The notes under the pieces: model-generated
Databases searched by the model: none
What the model saw: the letters and a program-made list of their open reading frames with translations, nothing else
Told to the model about the DNA's origin: nothing
Position numbers and translations under genes: made by a program
Assembly (NCBI RefSeq): GCF_022836495.1
Contig: NZ_BQXM01000006.1
Span: 1-64,000, forward strand
Length of the DNA: 64,000 nucleotides
Source: Desulforhabdus sp. TSK
GTDB lineage: Bacteria; Desulfobacterota; Syntrophobacteria; Syntrophobacterales; Syntrophobacteraceae
Direction: 5' to 3'
Part shown: one piece after another, positions 49,642 through 59,319 of the stretch
Layout: each line of letters starts with the position of its first letter
Numbering within the stretch: position 1 is the first letter of the stretch

Positions 49642-49679
49642 GCTAAAAACTGAGAATGAAGCGTAGATTTTTATTTGGT

Positions 49680-51596
49680 CTATTTATCCTTCACTTCTTC
49701 GAAATCTGCATCGACCACATCATCGTCGGGCTTCTTCCGTGCACCGGCGGCTTCCTCGTGCTGCGTTCCCGCGGCGCCGGCCTGCTGCTCGGAAGCTCGC
49801 TTATACGCTTCCTCGGCGATCTTGTGAGAGATCTGCATCAGTTGATCCACCTCACGCTGGATGGCATCTCGATCTTCCCCCTCCATCGCTTTTCTGACTT
49901 TTTCGATCTGAGAGTCGATGTCCTGGCGCGTCTTTTCATCCACCTTGTCGCCCATCTCCCTCATGGTCTTTTCCGTGCTGTAGATGAGGGAATCGGCCTG
50001 GTTCCTGGTTTCGATCAGCTCGCGCTTCTTCTTGTCATCGGCCGCGTGCATTTCGGCTTCTTTCACCAGGTTCTGGATTTCGGATTCACTGAGGCCGCTG
50101 GATGCCGTGATCTGGATCGATTGCTCTTTTTGAGTGGCCAGGTCTTTTGCCGAGACGTGGACGATGCCGTTGGCATCGATATCGAAAGTCACCTCGACCT
50201 GAGGGATGCCGCGCGGCGCCGGCGGAATTCCCACCAGTTCGAACCGCCCCAAAGTCTTGTTGTTGGCGGCCATTTCACGTTCTCCCTGAAGGACGTGGAT
50301 GGACACCGCCGTCTGATTATCGGCCGCCGTCGAAAAGATCTGGCTCTTGCGGGTGGGGATGGTGGTGTTGCGCTCGATGAGCTTGGTCATTACCCCGCCC
50401 AGGGTCTCGATGCCCAGGGAGAGAGGTGTCACGTCGAGAAGCAGTACGTCCTTGACATCGCCTTTGAGCACCCCGGCTTGAATGCCCGCACCGATCGCCA
50501 CGACTTCATCGGGATTTACGCCCTTGTGGGGCTCTTTGCCGAAAAATTCCTGCACTTTTTGCTGAACGCGCGGCATGCGGGTCATGCCACCCACCAGGAT
50601 GACTTCATCGATGGCGGACCGATTGAGACCGGCATCCCGCAGCGCCTGTTCCATTGGCGGAACAACGCGGTCGATGAGGTCTTCCACCAGGGACTCGAAC
50701 TTGGCCCGGCTGAGCTTGATGTTCATGTGCTTGGGACCCGAAGCGTCCGCGGTGATGAAAGGCAGGTTGATCTCTGTTTCCATGGTGGAAGAGAGCTCGA
50801 TTTTAGCCTTTTCCGCCGCTTCCTTCAAACGCTGCAGGGCCATCTTGTCGTTGCGGAGATCGATGCCGTAATCCTTCTTGAATTCCGTTGCAAGCCAGTC
50901 CATGACCCTCTGATCGAAGTCTTCCCCACCGAGGTGTGTGTCCCCGTTGGTGGATTTGACCTCGAAGACGCCTTCACCGATCTCCAAAATGGAAATATCG
51001 TAGGTTCCGCCACCCAGGTCGAAAACGGCGATCTTCTCATCTTTCTTCTTGTCGAGCCCATACGCCAGCGAAGCCGCGGTCGGCTCGTTGATGATGCGGA
51101 GCACGTTCAGCCCGGCGATCTTTCCAGCGTCCTTGGTAGCCTGACGCTGACTGTCGTTGAAGTAGGCAGGAACCGTGATGACCGCGTCGGTCACTTTTTC
51201 ACCCAGGTAGTCTTCCGCCGTCTGTTTCATCTTCATCAGAATGAAAGCGGAGATTTCCGTGGGACTGTAATCCCGCCCGCGAATCTGCAAATGCGCATCA
51301 CCGTTGGCGGCCTTGATGATTTTGTACGGCAGGACTTTGACGTCCTGCTGAATTTCCTTGGAGTCATATTTGCGTCCGATCAGGCGCTTCACCGCGAAGA
51401 TCGTGTTTTCCGGGTTGGTGATGGCCTGCCGCTTGGCAACCTGACCCACCAGTCGTTCACCACTTTCGGTGAAGGCGACCATCGAAGGGGTCGTGCGACC
51501 GCCTTCGGAGTTGGGCAGGACTTTGGGTTCTTTACCTTCCATGATGGCCACCACGGAATTGGTGGTTCCAAGATCGATTCCAATGATTTTACTCAT
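49680..51596 (-). CDS. dnaK: Chaperone DnaK (Hsp70)
   Basis: This 638-residue Hsp70 starts [20 protein letters not shown]. It has the connect motifs [57 protein letters not shown], and the substrate-domain [20 protein letters not shown]. The C-terminal lid ends in an acidic EVKD-type tail. Full length. It is the last gene of hrcA-grpE-dnaK, with about 110 bp after grpE. No dnaJ follows, so the co-chaperone is encoded elsewhere. It is controlled with hrcA through the CIRCE element. Confidence 0.98.
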   Translation of the reverse strand: MSKIIGIDLGTTNSVVAIMEGKEPKVLPNSEGGRTTPSMVAFTESGERLVGQVAKRQAITNPENTIFAVKRLIGRKYDSKEIQQDVKVLPYKIIKAANGDAHLQIRGRDYSPTEISAFILMKMKQTAEDYLGEKVTDAVITVPAYFNDSQRQATKDAGKIAGLNVLRIINEPTAASLAYGLDKKKDEKIAVFDLGGGTYDISILEIGEGVFEVKSTNGDTHLGGEDFDQRVMDWLATEFKKDYGIDLRNDKMALQRLKEAAEKAKIELSSTMETEINLPFITADASGPKHMNIKLSRAKFESLVEDLIDRVVPPMEQALRDAGLNRSAIDEVILVGGMTRMPRVQQKVQEFFGKEPHKGVNPDEVVAIGAGIQAGVLKGDVKDVLLLDVTPLSLGIETLGGVMTKLIERNTTIPTRKSQIFSTAADNQTAVSIHVLQGEREMAANNKTLGRFELVGIPPAPRGIPQVEVTFDIDANGIVHVSAKDLATQKEQSIQITASSGLSESEIQNLVKEAEMHAADDKKKRELIETRNQADSLIYSTEKTMREMGDKVDEKTRQDIDSQIEKVRKAMEGEDRDAIQREVDQLMQISHKIAEEAYKRASEQQAGAAGTQHEEAAGARKKPDDDVVDADFEEVKDK

Positions 51597-51707
51597 CTAT
51601 CTGCCTCCCTGATTATTTTCTATGCGTTTAAAGTCAAATGAAAGACTCGATGAAAAGCAATTGATCGTGTGCCCCATACCGTTCTATTTCATTTCCTCTT
51701 CATTGCC

Positions 51708-52274
51708 TCAAGAGGATGAAGCCGCCTTGGAGACTACAACCATGGCGGGACGAAGGAGACGCTCATTCAGCGTGTAGCCTTTCCGAAATTCCTGCAGGAC
51801 AGTATTTTCAGGCTCTTCGGAGCTTTCCTGCTGCATGACGGCCTCATGAAAGTTGGGATCAAAGGGCTTTCCCACCGATTCAAAAGACTTGCAACCGAAT
51901 TTCTCCAGAGTGTCGGCGAAAGCTTTCAGCGTCATCCTGACTCCCTCCAGGAGGGCTTCGGGATCGGTTTCCTGAGTAGCGTGCTGCACTGCGCGATCGA
52001 GATTGTCGATGACGGGCAGCAGCTCACGGATAAAATTCTCATTGGCAAAACAGATTCCGTCCGTTTTCTCCCGCTCCAGCCTCTTGCGCGTGTTTTCATT
52101 CTCGGCGGCAAGCCGCAGCACACGGTCCTGGAGCTCCTTGATTTCTGCGTCCTTCTTTGCCAGCAGCGCTTCGACACTGACTTCAGAGCCCTCTTCCATC
52201 TCTTGATCTGTTTGCAGGGACTCTGCTTCTTCTTCCTGTACGCTGCGTTCTTCCTCTTTGTTCTCCTCAACCAT
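51708..52274 (-). CDS. grpE: Nucleotide exchange factor GrpE
   Basis: This 188-residue protein has an acidic N-terminus, a long coiled coil (AEIKELQDRVLRLAAENENT) and the GrpE signature region from LLPVIDNLDRAVQHA to KPFDPNFHEAVMQQESSEEP, ending LRPAMVVVSKA. It exchanges nucleotide on DnaK. The ATG at 52274 has GGGAGGGTAC upstream; the 29-residue extension of the open frame is not GrpE-like. It lies between hrcA and dnaK. Confidence 0.95.
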   Translation of the reverse strand: MVEENKEEERSVQEEEAESLQTDQEMEEGSEVSVEALLAKKDAEIKELQDRVLRLAAENENTRKRLEREKTDGICFANENFIRELLPVIDNLDRAVQHATQETDPEALLEGVRMTLKAFADTLEKFGCKSFESVGKPFDPNFHEAVMQQESSEEPENTVLQEFRKGYTLNERLLRPAMVVVSKAASSS

Positions 52275-52374
52275 ATATGAGTACCCTCCCTCCGGGCGAT
52301 TCAGTGATTCATAAGCACGAAAGTGCCTCAGAACAAGGTGATCCATCGCATTTAAAAGCAAAGAAGATAGAATT

Positions 52375-53421
52375 TTAATAATCCTCCGGCTCTTCCATGA
52401 GCTGGCTCAGCAGGCCGGCGGTAAATTCCACCACCGGGATGATCCTCGAATAATCCATCCGCAACGGCCCGATGACCCCCAGGACTCCCAGCAGGGTATC
52501 CCCTTTGCGATAGGGAGAGGAGATCAGGCTGATTCCCTGAAGTTCCTCCAGCTCACTCTCCTGCCCCAGAATGATCTGCACTCCCGATGACATATTCAGA
52601 GTCTTGTCCAGGAGCCGAATGATCCTCGACTTGTCCTCAAAGGTCTCCAGAATCCGGCGCATACGCTCCACATCACTGAACTCGGGATTGTTCAGCAGGT
52701 TCGTCTGTCCCTCGATGTAGATGTCACTCTTTTCCAGGTTGAATTGGAAAAAATGCCGAGAAATCCTCAAAGCTCGTGAATAGAGCTGATCAAAGAGGAC
52801 CTTCTCTTTTTGCATCTCTTCCAAGATCCGCTCCTTGGCCTTGCCCAGGGGGACATCTTCCAGGAGGTCGTTGAGGTAGCGTCCGTACTTGTCGAGCTCG
52901 TCCTGGGTGATGTCCTCTTCCCAGTCCAGTACCGTGTGATGGACCAGTCCGGACTTAGAAATCAGAATCACCATGATCTGCTGCCGCCTCAACCGGATGA
53001 ACTCTATCTGCTTCAAGTGAGTCGACGACAGCCTGGGCCACAGAACGACTCCCGCCTGCTTGCACAGCCTGGACAATATGCGGGAAGTCCGCTGCAAGAG
53101 TCCCTTGATGTCCTGCTGCGTTTCCTCCAGGGCTTTTCGAATCAGTCGACGTTCTCCCTCTTCCATTTCCCTGAACTGCATGAGGGAATCGAGGTAGAAG
53201 CGCAGGCCCTTTTCCGTGGGAATGCGGCCGGCGGAAGTATGCGGCTGCTGCAGGAATCCCATTTCCTCCAGATCCGCCATGACATTGCGAATGGTGGCAG
53301 AACTCACTTTCAGGCCGTAGCGCTTGGAAATGGTGCGTGAACCAACCGGATCCCCGCTGTGGATATGGTCGGTAATGACTGCTTCCAGCACTTGTTGGTC
53401 TCGTTTGGTAAGTTCGGTCAC
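52375..53421 (-). CDS. hrcA: Heat-inducible transcription repressor HrcA
   Basis: This 348-residue HrcA has the N-terminal winged helix (QQVLEAVITDHIHSGDPVGS, then ISKRYGLKVSSATIRNVMAD) with LEEMGFLQQPHTSAGRIPTE and the C-terminal GAF-like domain ending near ISSPYRKGDTLLGVLGVIGP. It represses the operon by binding CIRCE and needs chaperone for folding. I chose GTG at 53421 (TELTKRDQ as N-terminus); the frame is open to 53496. The CIRCE element is 160 bp upstream. It is the first gene of the operon. Confidence 0.95.
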   Translation of the reverse strand: MTELTKRDQQVLEAVITDHIHSGDPVGSRTISKRYGLKVSSATIRNVMADLEEMGFLQQPHTSAGRIPTEKGLRFYLDSLMQFREMEEGERRLIRKALEETQQDIKGLLQRTSRILSRLCKQAGVVLWPRLSSTHLKQIEFIRLRRQQIMVILISKSGLVHHTVLDWEEDITQDELDKYGRYLNDLLEDVPLGKAKERILEEMQKEKVLFDQLYSRALRISRHFFQFNLEKSDIYIEGQTNLLNNPEFSDVERMRRILETFEDKSRIIRLLDKTLNMSSGVQIILGQESELEELQGISLISSPYRKGDTLLGVLGVIGPLRMDYSRIIPVVEFTAGLLSQLMEEPEDY

Positions 53422-53581
53422 TGCATCATCCCCTTCATACAGCTCCACACCATAAAGATGCGTCTCGGTCCGTCGGCATTCCAGGCTTGGCCGCACACGT
53501 AAAGTCCTGTCAGGCTGCCGGATCTTATCGGCATGAAGAGAACAAAAATCTTCATTCAGGGAGCCGTATTCGGTCGTTGAA

Positions 53582-53608
53582 TTAGCACTCGACTCTGATG
53601 AGTGCTAA
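53582..53608 (-). promoter_or_regulatory. CIRCE operator
   Basis: TTAGCACTC-N9-GAGTGCTAA matches the CIRCE consensus exactly in both arms. It lies just downstream of the -10 of the hrcA promoter and is the binding site of HrcA. Confidence 0.98.
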
Positions 53609-53611
53609 CCT

Positions 53612-53640
53612 AACCTAGTGGTGTAGCCCGATTTTGTCAA
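53612..53640 (-). promoter_or_regulatory. Sigma-70 promoter of hrcA-grpE-dnaK
   Basis: On the minus strand TTGACA is followed after 17 bp by TAGGTT, then CIRCE four bases later. HrcA bound at CIRCE would block the start site. Confidence 0.7.
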
Positions 53641-53755
53641 GAGATAGCTGCGCAAAATCCAGGCCGAATGCAAATATCCGGGGGAATGCCCCTTCCGGGG
53701 TTCAAGGCAATCTGCAAGATGAAAATGTCCCGGAGAGTCCTTCGGAAATGGAGAA

Positions 53756-53794
53756 GGGAGAGCCAGGAAGGAGGAGGGAAAACCTGGCTCTCCC
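53756..53794 (-). terminator. Hairpin downstream of the cysteine desulfurase gene
   Basis: GGGAGAGCCAGG and CCTGGCTCTCCC pair perfectly around a 15-bp loop, 33 bp after the desulfurase stop. The following T-tract is weak, so it may be an imperfect terminator. The rest of 53641-53826 holds no gene. Confidence 0.55.
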
Positions 53795-53826
53795 GGGAGG
53801 AGGAAAGAATCTTCTTTCCGATCTAT

Positions 53827-54993
53827 TTATAACTCACGAGTCAAGACACTCGGAGCGGAACCCTCACTCAGGGATTCAACGGCGGTGAGGATCGCTTCGG
53901 CCGCTCGGTCGATCTCTTCTGCCGTCGTGAATCGACCGACAGAAAAGCGAATCGTCCCCTGGGCGTACTCCTCGGGGACCTGCATGGCTTTCAGGACGCT
54001 CGATACCTGTACCCCGTCACTGTGGCAGGCCGCCCCGGGGGAGGCTGCCACATCCGTCATCCTTGAAAGGATCGCGTCGGCCGTGAGTCCCTTGAAACCG
54101 ACACTGCAGGTGTTGGGCAGACGCATTTCGGGGTGACCGTTGATGCGGAGGCCGGGATATCCCCTTTGCAGCCGCTCTTCCAACCTGTCACGCAGCCTTT
54201 TCATATGCTCCCGGTAAGCGTTCAGATTTTCGGTGATCATCTGGAAGGCTTCTCCCAGCCCCACGATTTCGATAACGTTTTCCGTACCCGCCCGCCGGTT
54301 CATTTCGTGGTTGGCGCCGTGGATCAGTTTTTCCATCTTCACACCGGACCGGATGTAGAGCCCCCCGATTCCCTTGGGCGCATACAGCTTGTGGCCCGCG
54401 ATGGACAGGATGTCCACGCCCAGGTCGTCCACGTGAACGGGAATCTTACCTATGGACTGAGCGGCATCGGTGTGGACGAGGACTCCCTGCCTGTGTGCGA
54501 TCTGGGAGATCTCTCGGATGGGCTCGATGGTGCCCGTTTCGTTGTTGGCGTGCATGATGGTGATGAGGATCGTCCGCGGAGTGATGGCTTGCGCAACCTG
54601 CCGGGGATCGACCCGCCCGAGCTCATCCACAGGCAAATACGTTACGGCGCAGCCTCCTCCCTCCAGGTAACGGCAGACTTCCGTCACGGCCGGATGCTCC
54701 ACGGAGGAGGTGATGATGTGGTTGCCTTTTGCCCGGTGCGCGCGAGCGACCCCCTTAATGGCGTGATTGTTGGATTCCGAGCCTCCACTGGTGAAAATGA
54801 GCTCGTCCGCCCGGCAGCGAAGGGCGTCCGCAACCTGTTGGCGTGCCTTCCCCACGGCAGTGCGGGCCGTCGTTCCAAAAATGTGGCTGCTGGAAGGATT
54901 GCCAAAATGCTCATGGATATAGGGAAGCATGGCTGCCGCCACCCGGGGATCCACCGGGGTGGTTGCATTGTAGTCCAGATAGATCGGTTTCAA
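53827..54993 (-). CDS. Cysteine desulfurase (NifS/IscS family)
   Basis: This 388-residue PLP enzyme starts MKPIYLDYNATTPVDPRV. It has SSVEHPAVTEVCRYLE, the PLP Lys in SIAGHKLYAPKGIGGLYIRS, RRAGTENVIEIVGLGEAF, and the active-site Cys loop VAASPGAACHSDGVQVSSVL. It moves sulfur from cysteine to a protein persulfide for Fe-S clusters or thiolation. The short active-site region fits group I (NifS/IscS). No scaffold gene (iscU/nifU) is adjacent. It could serve the many Fe-S enzymes and PP-loop thiolases of this organism (inference). Confidence 0.93.
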   Translation of the reverse strand: MKPIYLDYNATTPVDPRVAAAMLPYIHEHFGNPSSSHIFGTTARTAVGKARQQVADALRCRADELIFTSGGSESNNHAIKGVARAHRAKGNHIITSSVEHPAVTEVCRYLEGGGCAVTYLPVDELGRVDPRQVAQAITPRTILITIMHANNETGTIEPIREISQIAHRQGVLVHTDAAQSIGKIPVHVDDLGVDILSIAGHKLYAPKGIGGLYIRSGVKMEKLIHGANHEMNRRAGTENVIEIVGLGEAFQMITENLNAYREHMKRLRDRLEERLQRGYPGLRINGHPEMRLPNTCSVGFKGLTADAILSRMTDVAASPGAACHSDGVQVSSVLKAMQVPEEYAQGTIRFSVGRFTTAEEIDRAAEAILTAVESLSEGSAPSVLTREL

Positions 54994-55081
54994 TTTCCAC
55001 TCCTTGGCTTCATGAGGTTTGAGGAAACAGTGTCTCCATAGAGATGGACCCCCCTCGTCACTGTCTATGCCCTCCCGGTTC

Positions 55082-55477
55082 TCACAGCTTCATTTCATTT
55101 TCGATCAGGCGCTCGACGAAGGGGACATCGGCGGGAGAAAAATCGTAGTCCTTCAATTCATTCCACGCTGCCCATCTGAAATCTTCGTGGGCAACGGCGT
55201 GCAATGCGCCTCCGCTCTCCCAGAAGGTCTCGTAGGCCAGCAATCGTATGGAGCCGTGACTGTAGTGATAGATGCTTTCCCAAAGAAAGGAGCCTACACG
55301 CACATGGATTTGAAATTCTTCGAACATTTCCCGCTGCAGGCATTCTTCGGGCGTTTCTCTCTCTTCCATCTTGCCGCCGGGAAGCTCCCATTGGAGTGCC
55401 TGGTGACTACCTGCCCTCCGCTTGGCAATGAGAAGCCGGTGATCCCGAATCAATACGGCGGCGGTGACTGTCTTCAA
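55082..55477 (-). CDS. Nudix hydrolase, MutT-like
   Basis: This 131-residue protein has the Nudix box LPGGKMEERETPEECLQREM followed by FEEF, the MutT order TVTAAVLIRDHRLLIAKR before it, and FRWAAWNELKDYDFSPADVP after it. It is similar in length to MutT, which hydrolyses 8-oxo-dGTP. Other nucleotide diphosphate substrates are possible. It is a single gene about 90 bp downstream of... no same-strand partner; the cysteine desulfurase lies beyond it on the same strand. Confidence 0.88.
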   Translation of the reverse strand: MKTVTAAVLIRDHRLLIAKRRAGSHQALQWELPGGKMEERETPEECLQREMFEEFQIHVRVGSFLWESIYHYSHGSIRLLAYETFWESGGALHAVAHEDFRWAAWNELKDYDFSPADVPFVERLIENEMKL

Positions 55478-55654
55478 AAGGATATCCTTATATATGAGCG
55501 TCTACTCGATCGTCATCCGGAACAGCCTTGCACAGGGACCCAAGACGAAACGCACGAATTATGCTAATGCCCTTGGCAGTTTTGGCCGAACCTGTGGCAT
55601 GATTCGTGTCTCTACTTGACGAGGTTCATGTCTTCCAATCCGATGACTTCGTTT

Positions 55655-55720
55655 GTTGTAGGAGCGGCATCCTGCCGCGACGGCGAGTTGTTCGCGGCAG
55701 GATGCCGCTCCTACAAAAAC
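55655..55720. repeat. Dispersed repeat family B, copy 2
   Basis: Arms GTTGTAGGAGCGGCATCCTG and CAGGATGCCGCTCCTACAAA, including CGCG flanks, match the copy at 12672-12739. The loop CGGCGAGTTGTT differs. No gene is seen in 55478-55803 otherwise. Confidence 0.85.
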
Positions 55721-55803
55721 CAAGCTTTCAACCCTCAGCAGGTATAGAGAGCATGGGACGAGCTCCTTGTCAATGAGGCCTTCCACAGGGGAGAAAATAT
55801 TCC

Positions 55804-56265
55804 ATGGGTTTTCATCTGCTTTACTGGCACTGGCTGGTGTTTGGAATGATCCTGATCCTGGCGGAGCTGTTCATTCCGAGCTTCACGATTTTCTGGTTCG
55901 GCCTGGGTGCGGTGCTCCTGAGCGGCCTGCTCTGGCTGTTGCCGGACCTTGCCCTGAGCTGGCAGTTGTTCTTCTGGGCCATCGCCTCGAGCTTTTTTAC
56001 GGTCGCCTGGTTCAAGTTTTTCAGGCCCCTCATGGCCGATCGCACGAAGGCGGGGATTTCCAGGGAGGCTGTCCTGGGGGAAATCGGGCAGGTCATCAAG
56101 GTCCCCGAAGAGGGCCACAGAGGGCTCGTACGCTTTACGATGCCCATTCTGGGGGACGACGAGTGGCCCTTCATCTGTGAAATGAAAGTCAGTCTGGGTG
56201 AACGTGTGGTGGTCCGGGATGTTTCGGGAAACACGCTCATCGTTGAAAAAAAGACATCGCATTGA
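55804..56265 (+). CDS. NfeD-family membrane protein (short form)
   Basis: This 153-residue protein has two or three N-terminal membrane helices (WLVFGMILILAELFIP, FWFGLGAVLLSGLLWLLP, LFFWAIASSFFTVAWFKF). A C-terminal OB-fold domain follows (VLGEIGQVIKVPEEGHRGLV, then ERVVVRDVSGNTLIVEK). NfeD1b-type proteins occur in operons with slipins, as here: the SPFH protein follows by 60 bp. The pair is thought to organise membrane microdomains or quality control. Confidence 0.9.
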   Translation: MGFHLLYWHWLVFGMILILAELFIPSFTIFWFGLGAVLLSGLLWLLPDLALSWQLFFWAIASSFFTVAWFKFFRPLMADRTKAGISREAVLGEIGQVIKVPEEGHRGLVRFTMPILGDDEWPFICEMKVSLGERVVVRDVSGNTLIVEKKTSH

Positions 56266-56325
56266 ATCGGTGAATCATCCAGCAACGCATGGGACATTGA
56301 ACACTGAAGAGGAGAGGAGACATTA

Positions 56326-57177
56326 ATGCCCGGATTAGCAGTCGCGACGGTTTTCTTTGTACTGGTTCTGGTCACCATCGTTCTGGGCGTGAGAATTGTT
56401 CCCCAGGGGAGCAAACAGGTGGTCCAGAGACTGGGAAAATATCACAAGACCCTGGGTCCTGGACTGAATCTCATCGTTCCTTACATCGATACAGTCGCCT
56501 ACAAAATCACCAGCAAGGACATTGTCCTGGACATCCCGTCCCAGGAGGTCATCACCCGGGACAATGCCGTCATCATCGTCAATGCGGTGGCCTATATCAA
56601 CATCATCTCCCCGGAAAAGGCCGTGTACGGCGTGGAGGATTATCGCATCGCCATCCAAAACCTGGTGCAGACTTCCCTGCGCTCCATCGTGGGAGAAATG
56701 GACCTGGACGACGCCCTTTCATCACGCGACATGATCAAGGCGCGACTGAAGTCCGCCATCTCCGATGACATCGCCGACTGGGGTATTACTCTCAAGACGG
56801 TGGAAATCCAGGACATCAACCCTTCCGAAACCATGCAGAGAGCCATGGAGGAGCAGGCTGCCGCGGAACGCCAGCGCCGGGCGACCGTCACGCGGGCGGA
56901 GGGAGAGAAAACAGCTGCCATTTTAGAAGCGGAGGGGCGCTTTGAAGCCTCGAAGCGTGACGCCCAGGCAAAAGTCGTCCTGGCCGAAGCCAATCAATTG
57001 GCCATTCGAAAGATCACCGAAGCCATTGCCGACAAGGACTTGCCCGTCATGTTTCTGCTGGGGGAGCGCTACATCGAAGCGGTCAAGAGCCTGTCGACCT
57101 CTCAGAATTCCAAGATCGTTCTGCTCCCAGCCGACATTCCTGCCGCCGTGAAAGGGATCGTGAGCGCCCTCAAATGA
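56326..57177 (+). CDS. SPFH/stomatin-like (paraslipin, QmcA-type) protein
   Basis: This 283-residue protein has an N-terminal membrane anchor (AVATVFFVLVLVTIVLGV). The SPFH domain is typical (VPQGSKQVVQRLGKYHKTLG, PGLNLIVPYIDTVAYKI, VITRDNAVIIVNAVAYINI, SLRSIVGEMDLDDALSSRD). A long Ala/Glu/Arg coiled coil (TMQRAMEEQAAAERQRRATV, TRAEGEKTAAILEAEGRF) precedes a conserved C-terminus ending in KIVLLPADI. The start has AGGAGAGGAGA. It pairs with the NfeD gene upstream. Confidence 0.93.
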   Translation: MPGLAVATVFFVLVLVTIVLGVRIVPQGSKQVVQRLGKYHKTLGPGLNLIVPYIDTVAYKITSKDIVLDIPSQEVITRDNAVIIVNAVAYINIISPEKAVYGVEDYRIAIQNLVQTSLRSIVGEMDLDDALSSRDMIKARLKSAISDDIADWGITLKTVEIQDINPSETMQRAMEEQAAAERQRRATVTRAEGEKTAAILEAEGRFEASKRDAQAKVVLAEANQLAIRKITEAIADKDLPVMFLLGERYIEAVKSLSTSQNSKIVLLPADIPAAVKGIVSALK

Positions 57178-57231
57178 GCTTTACGAACGCCGCAGTCTCT
57201 GGTTGGCAGCAACAACAGGAGTCTCGTTTCC

Positions 57232-57600
57232 CTATTCACGATTTTGTGAAGGCAGTCCGGCCGCTTCAAATTGGTCCAGCGCTTCCAGGGCTTCGCAGCC
57301 GTAAACGACAGCGGGCCCCCCGCCCATGAGAATGGCGATGCCGATGGTCTCCAGGATCTCCTGCTTTGTGGCGCCGGCTCGAAGGGCGTCGTGCACGTGA
57401 TAGGCGATGCATCCGTCACATCGAACCGTAATGCCGATCCCCAGGGCGATGAGCTGCTTGGTTTTGGTGCTGAGAACGCCCGCAGCCGTCGCCGCGCCAT
57501 TGAGCTGGGCAAAAGCCGACATGGGACCGCGCAGCTCTTTTGCCAGCTTGGCCGTCAGAGCCTGCAGGCGTTCGTGGTACCGGGGGTAGTCCTCATGCAT
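57232..57600 (-). CDS. Carboxymuconolactone decarboxylase/AhpD-like protein
   Basis: This 122-residue protein has the AhpD-type redox motif VRCDGCIAYHVHDALRAGAT (CxxC with His three residues later) inside a CMD domain (LSTKTKQLIALGIGITVRCD). ILETIGIAILMGGGPAVVYG follows. Such small proteins are usually peroxidase-type redox partners. The ATG at 57600 has AAAGGAGACC; the open frame allows seven more codons. It lies just 40 bp from repeat family A copy 2 and is not obviously part of an operon. Confidence 0.9.
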   Translation of the reverse strand: MHEDYPRYHERLQALTAKLAKELRGPMSAFAQLNGAATAAGVLSTKTKQLIALGIGITVRCDGCIAYHVHDALRAGATKQEILETIGIAILMGGGPAVVYGCEALEALDQFEAAGLPSQNRE

Positions 57601-57640
57601 CTTGGGTCTCCTTTCAACCATTCAACCCACCCGGGCGAAC

Positions 57641-57751
57641 AATGTTGTTAACCTAACCCATTTGCGTCATTCCGGCGAAAGCCGGAATCCAGGAAAATGA
57701 AGACTTTCTGGACCCCGGTTTTCACCGGGGTGACGTTGAGTCAACAACATT
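57641..57751. repeat. Dispersed repeat family A, copy 2
   Basis: CATTCCGGCGAAAGCCGGAAT and GACCCCGGTTTTCACCGGGGTGAC are identical to the copy at 11896-11997, with similar GTTAACCTAACC and GTTGAGTCAACAACATT flanks. Its right end encodes the last residues of the acyl carrier protein. Confidence 0.85.
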
Positions 57752-57991
57752 GACCCGGGAAGCGAGGTAGCGGACAATCTCCGAAAGGGTGTTGAGCTCC
57801 CCGTAATCCGCCTCGGGTATGTTGACTCCGAGCTGCTCGTGGATGCGGATGAAAAAATTCAGGGCATCGAAGGAATCGATATCGAGGGCTCTGCGCAGGT
57901 TTTCGTCCGGTGCCAGGGAGCTTGGTTCCGATTCTGGGGCGATGCCTTTGAGGATCTTGAATACAACCTGCTGGATCTGTTCTTCGTTCAT
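57722..57991 (-). CDS. Acyl carrier protein-like
   Basis: This 89-residue protein has the ACP helix layout and the phosphopantetheine site Ser in [20 protein letters not shown]. It starts inside the E2 gene (4-bp overlap), so it is translationally coupled to the dehydrogenase operon. The last ten residues ([10 protein letters not shown]) and the stop lie in repeat family A, so the C-terminus was altered by repeat insertion or has co-evolved with it. A dedicated ACP beside an acyl-CoA synthetase-like protein and E1/E2 suggests a lipoyl- or acyl-transfer role; it is not in a fab cluster. Confidence 0.85.
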   Translation of the reverse strand: MNEEQIQQVVFKILKGIAPESEPSSLAPDENLRRALDIDSFDALNFFIRIHEQLGVNIPEADYGELNTLSEIVRYLASRVNVVDSTSPR

Positions 57992-59319
57992 AGCTTCGAG
58001 GGCTCCTGGAGGTAGCGGTTCATGGCATCGAGGAACTGGGCGCCCCGATGGCCGTCCGTGGCGCGATGATCTGCCGCGAGTGTCGCCGTCAGGACCGGGC
58101 GAACGGCCAGCATGCCGTTCTCGGCCCAGGGTTGCTCCATCGTTTTGCCGAATCCCACCAGCGCCACCTGGGGCGGGTAGATGACCCCGTAGACCGTCTC
58201 GACACCAAGGTCGCCCAAACTGGTAATCGTGACGGTGGCGTCCGTCAGCTCCGAACTGCGCAATCCCCCGGACCGGGCTCGCGTCACGAGGTCCCGCAGC
58301 GCTTCCATGAGCTCGTCCACGCTCTTCAAATCCGCGTTCAGAATCGCCGGCGTGATGAGGCCACCCTGCCTCAGAGCGATGGCAAAGCCGATGTGGATCG
58401 CTTCCTGGGGCTGGTGGCGATCGTCGATCCAGTAACCGTTGAGCTCGGGAACCTCTGTCAGGGCCATGGCCACCGCCTTGATGAGGGGGACGACGGGCAG
58501 TATGCGGTCCTTGATGGAGCGCTTCTGGTTTTCCGATTCGAGCCAGCGCAGGGTGCGGCTCATATCGATGCGGGTCTGCAGGTAATAGTGGGGGATTTCC
58601 CGGTTGGAGCGTGCCATGGCCGCCGCAATGGCACGGCGCATGGCAGCCTGGTAGTCCTTGACGGCTGGCTTTTCCGCCGTCGGGGAAACCGGTGGAGGAG
58701 GAGCTTTTTCCCTCGGCGCAATGGGAGGCTTTTCTTCCAAAGGGGCTGGTGGGGCTTCCACCGGCGGGCCCGCTGGGGCGATCCCGGCCGCGCTTTCGAC
58801 ATCCGCCGCCCGGATGGCGCCGGCAGGACCCGTTCCCTTAAGCACGCTCAAATCGATGGAACGTTCCGCAGCCAGCCTGCGCGCATAAGGAGAGACTTTG
58901 ATGCGCCCGGCCGTAGGCGGAGCTGCGGGTGCCGCTGCAGCCGCTGGAGCCTCCCCTGGGGGAATGCGCTTTTCCGGGGTAGCCCTGCCTGCCATTTCCT
59001 CCATCGTTTCAATAACGCCCCCTGCCGGAAGGGCCGCCTCGGCAGCGGCCTTCGCTCCTTTGGCAGTCACAACTCCCGCTTCGCCTTCCGTTCGAATGAT
59101 GGCCAGGACAGTCCCGACTGGGACCTTCTCTCCCGGCTGGACGAGGATTTCCTCGACGATGCCCTCCTCGAACACCTCGATTTCGATGGCGGCCTTATCC
59201 GTATCCACGACGGCGATGATATCTCTTCGCCTGACACGGTCGCCGGGCTTGACCCGCCATTCGAGGAGCGTGCCTTCCTGCATATCCGAGCCCAGACTGG
59301 GCATGCGAAATTCAGCCAT
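57988..59319 (-). CDS. 2-oxoacid dehydrogenase E2 (dihydrolipoamide acyltransferase)
   Basis: This 443-residue E2 has one lipoyl domain ([20 protein letters not shown], lipoyl Lys42 in [14 protein letters not shown]), an Ala/Pro-rich linker, and a peripheral-subunit-binding domain ([35 protein letters not shown]). A second Pro-rich linker leads to the catalytic domain with the [20 protein letters not shown] acyltransferase motif. It overlaps E1 beta by 8 bp and the ACP gene by 4 bp. No E3 (dihydrolipoamide dehydrogenase) gene follows. Substrate could be pyruvate or acetoin. Confidence 0.93.
   Translation of the reverse strand: MAEFRMPSLGSDMQEGTLLEWRVKPGDRVRRRDIIAVVDTDKAAIEIEVFEEGIVEEILVQPGEKVPVGTVLAIIRTEGEAGVVTAKGAKAAAEAALPAGGVIETMEEMAGRATPEKRIPPGEAPAAAAAPAAPPTAGRIKVSPYARRLAAERSIDLSVLKGTGPAGAIRAADVESAAGIAPAGPPVEAPPAPLEEKPPIAPREKAPPPPVSPTAEKPAVKDYQAAMRRAIAAAMARSNREIPHYYLQTRIDMSRTLRWLESENQKRSIKDRILPVVPLIKAVAMALTEVPELNGYWIDDRHQPQEAIHIGFAIALRQGGLITPAILNADLKSVDELMEALRDLVTRARSGGLRSSELTDATVTITSLGDLGVETVYGVIYPPQVALVGFGKTMEQPWAENGMLAVRPVLTATLAADHRATDGHRGAQFLDAMNRYLQEPSKL

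Noticed and set aside
49656-51641. 661-residue plus-strand frame opposite dnaK
   Set aside because: Complete shadow of DnaK, a well-known artefact of dnaK codon use.
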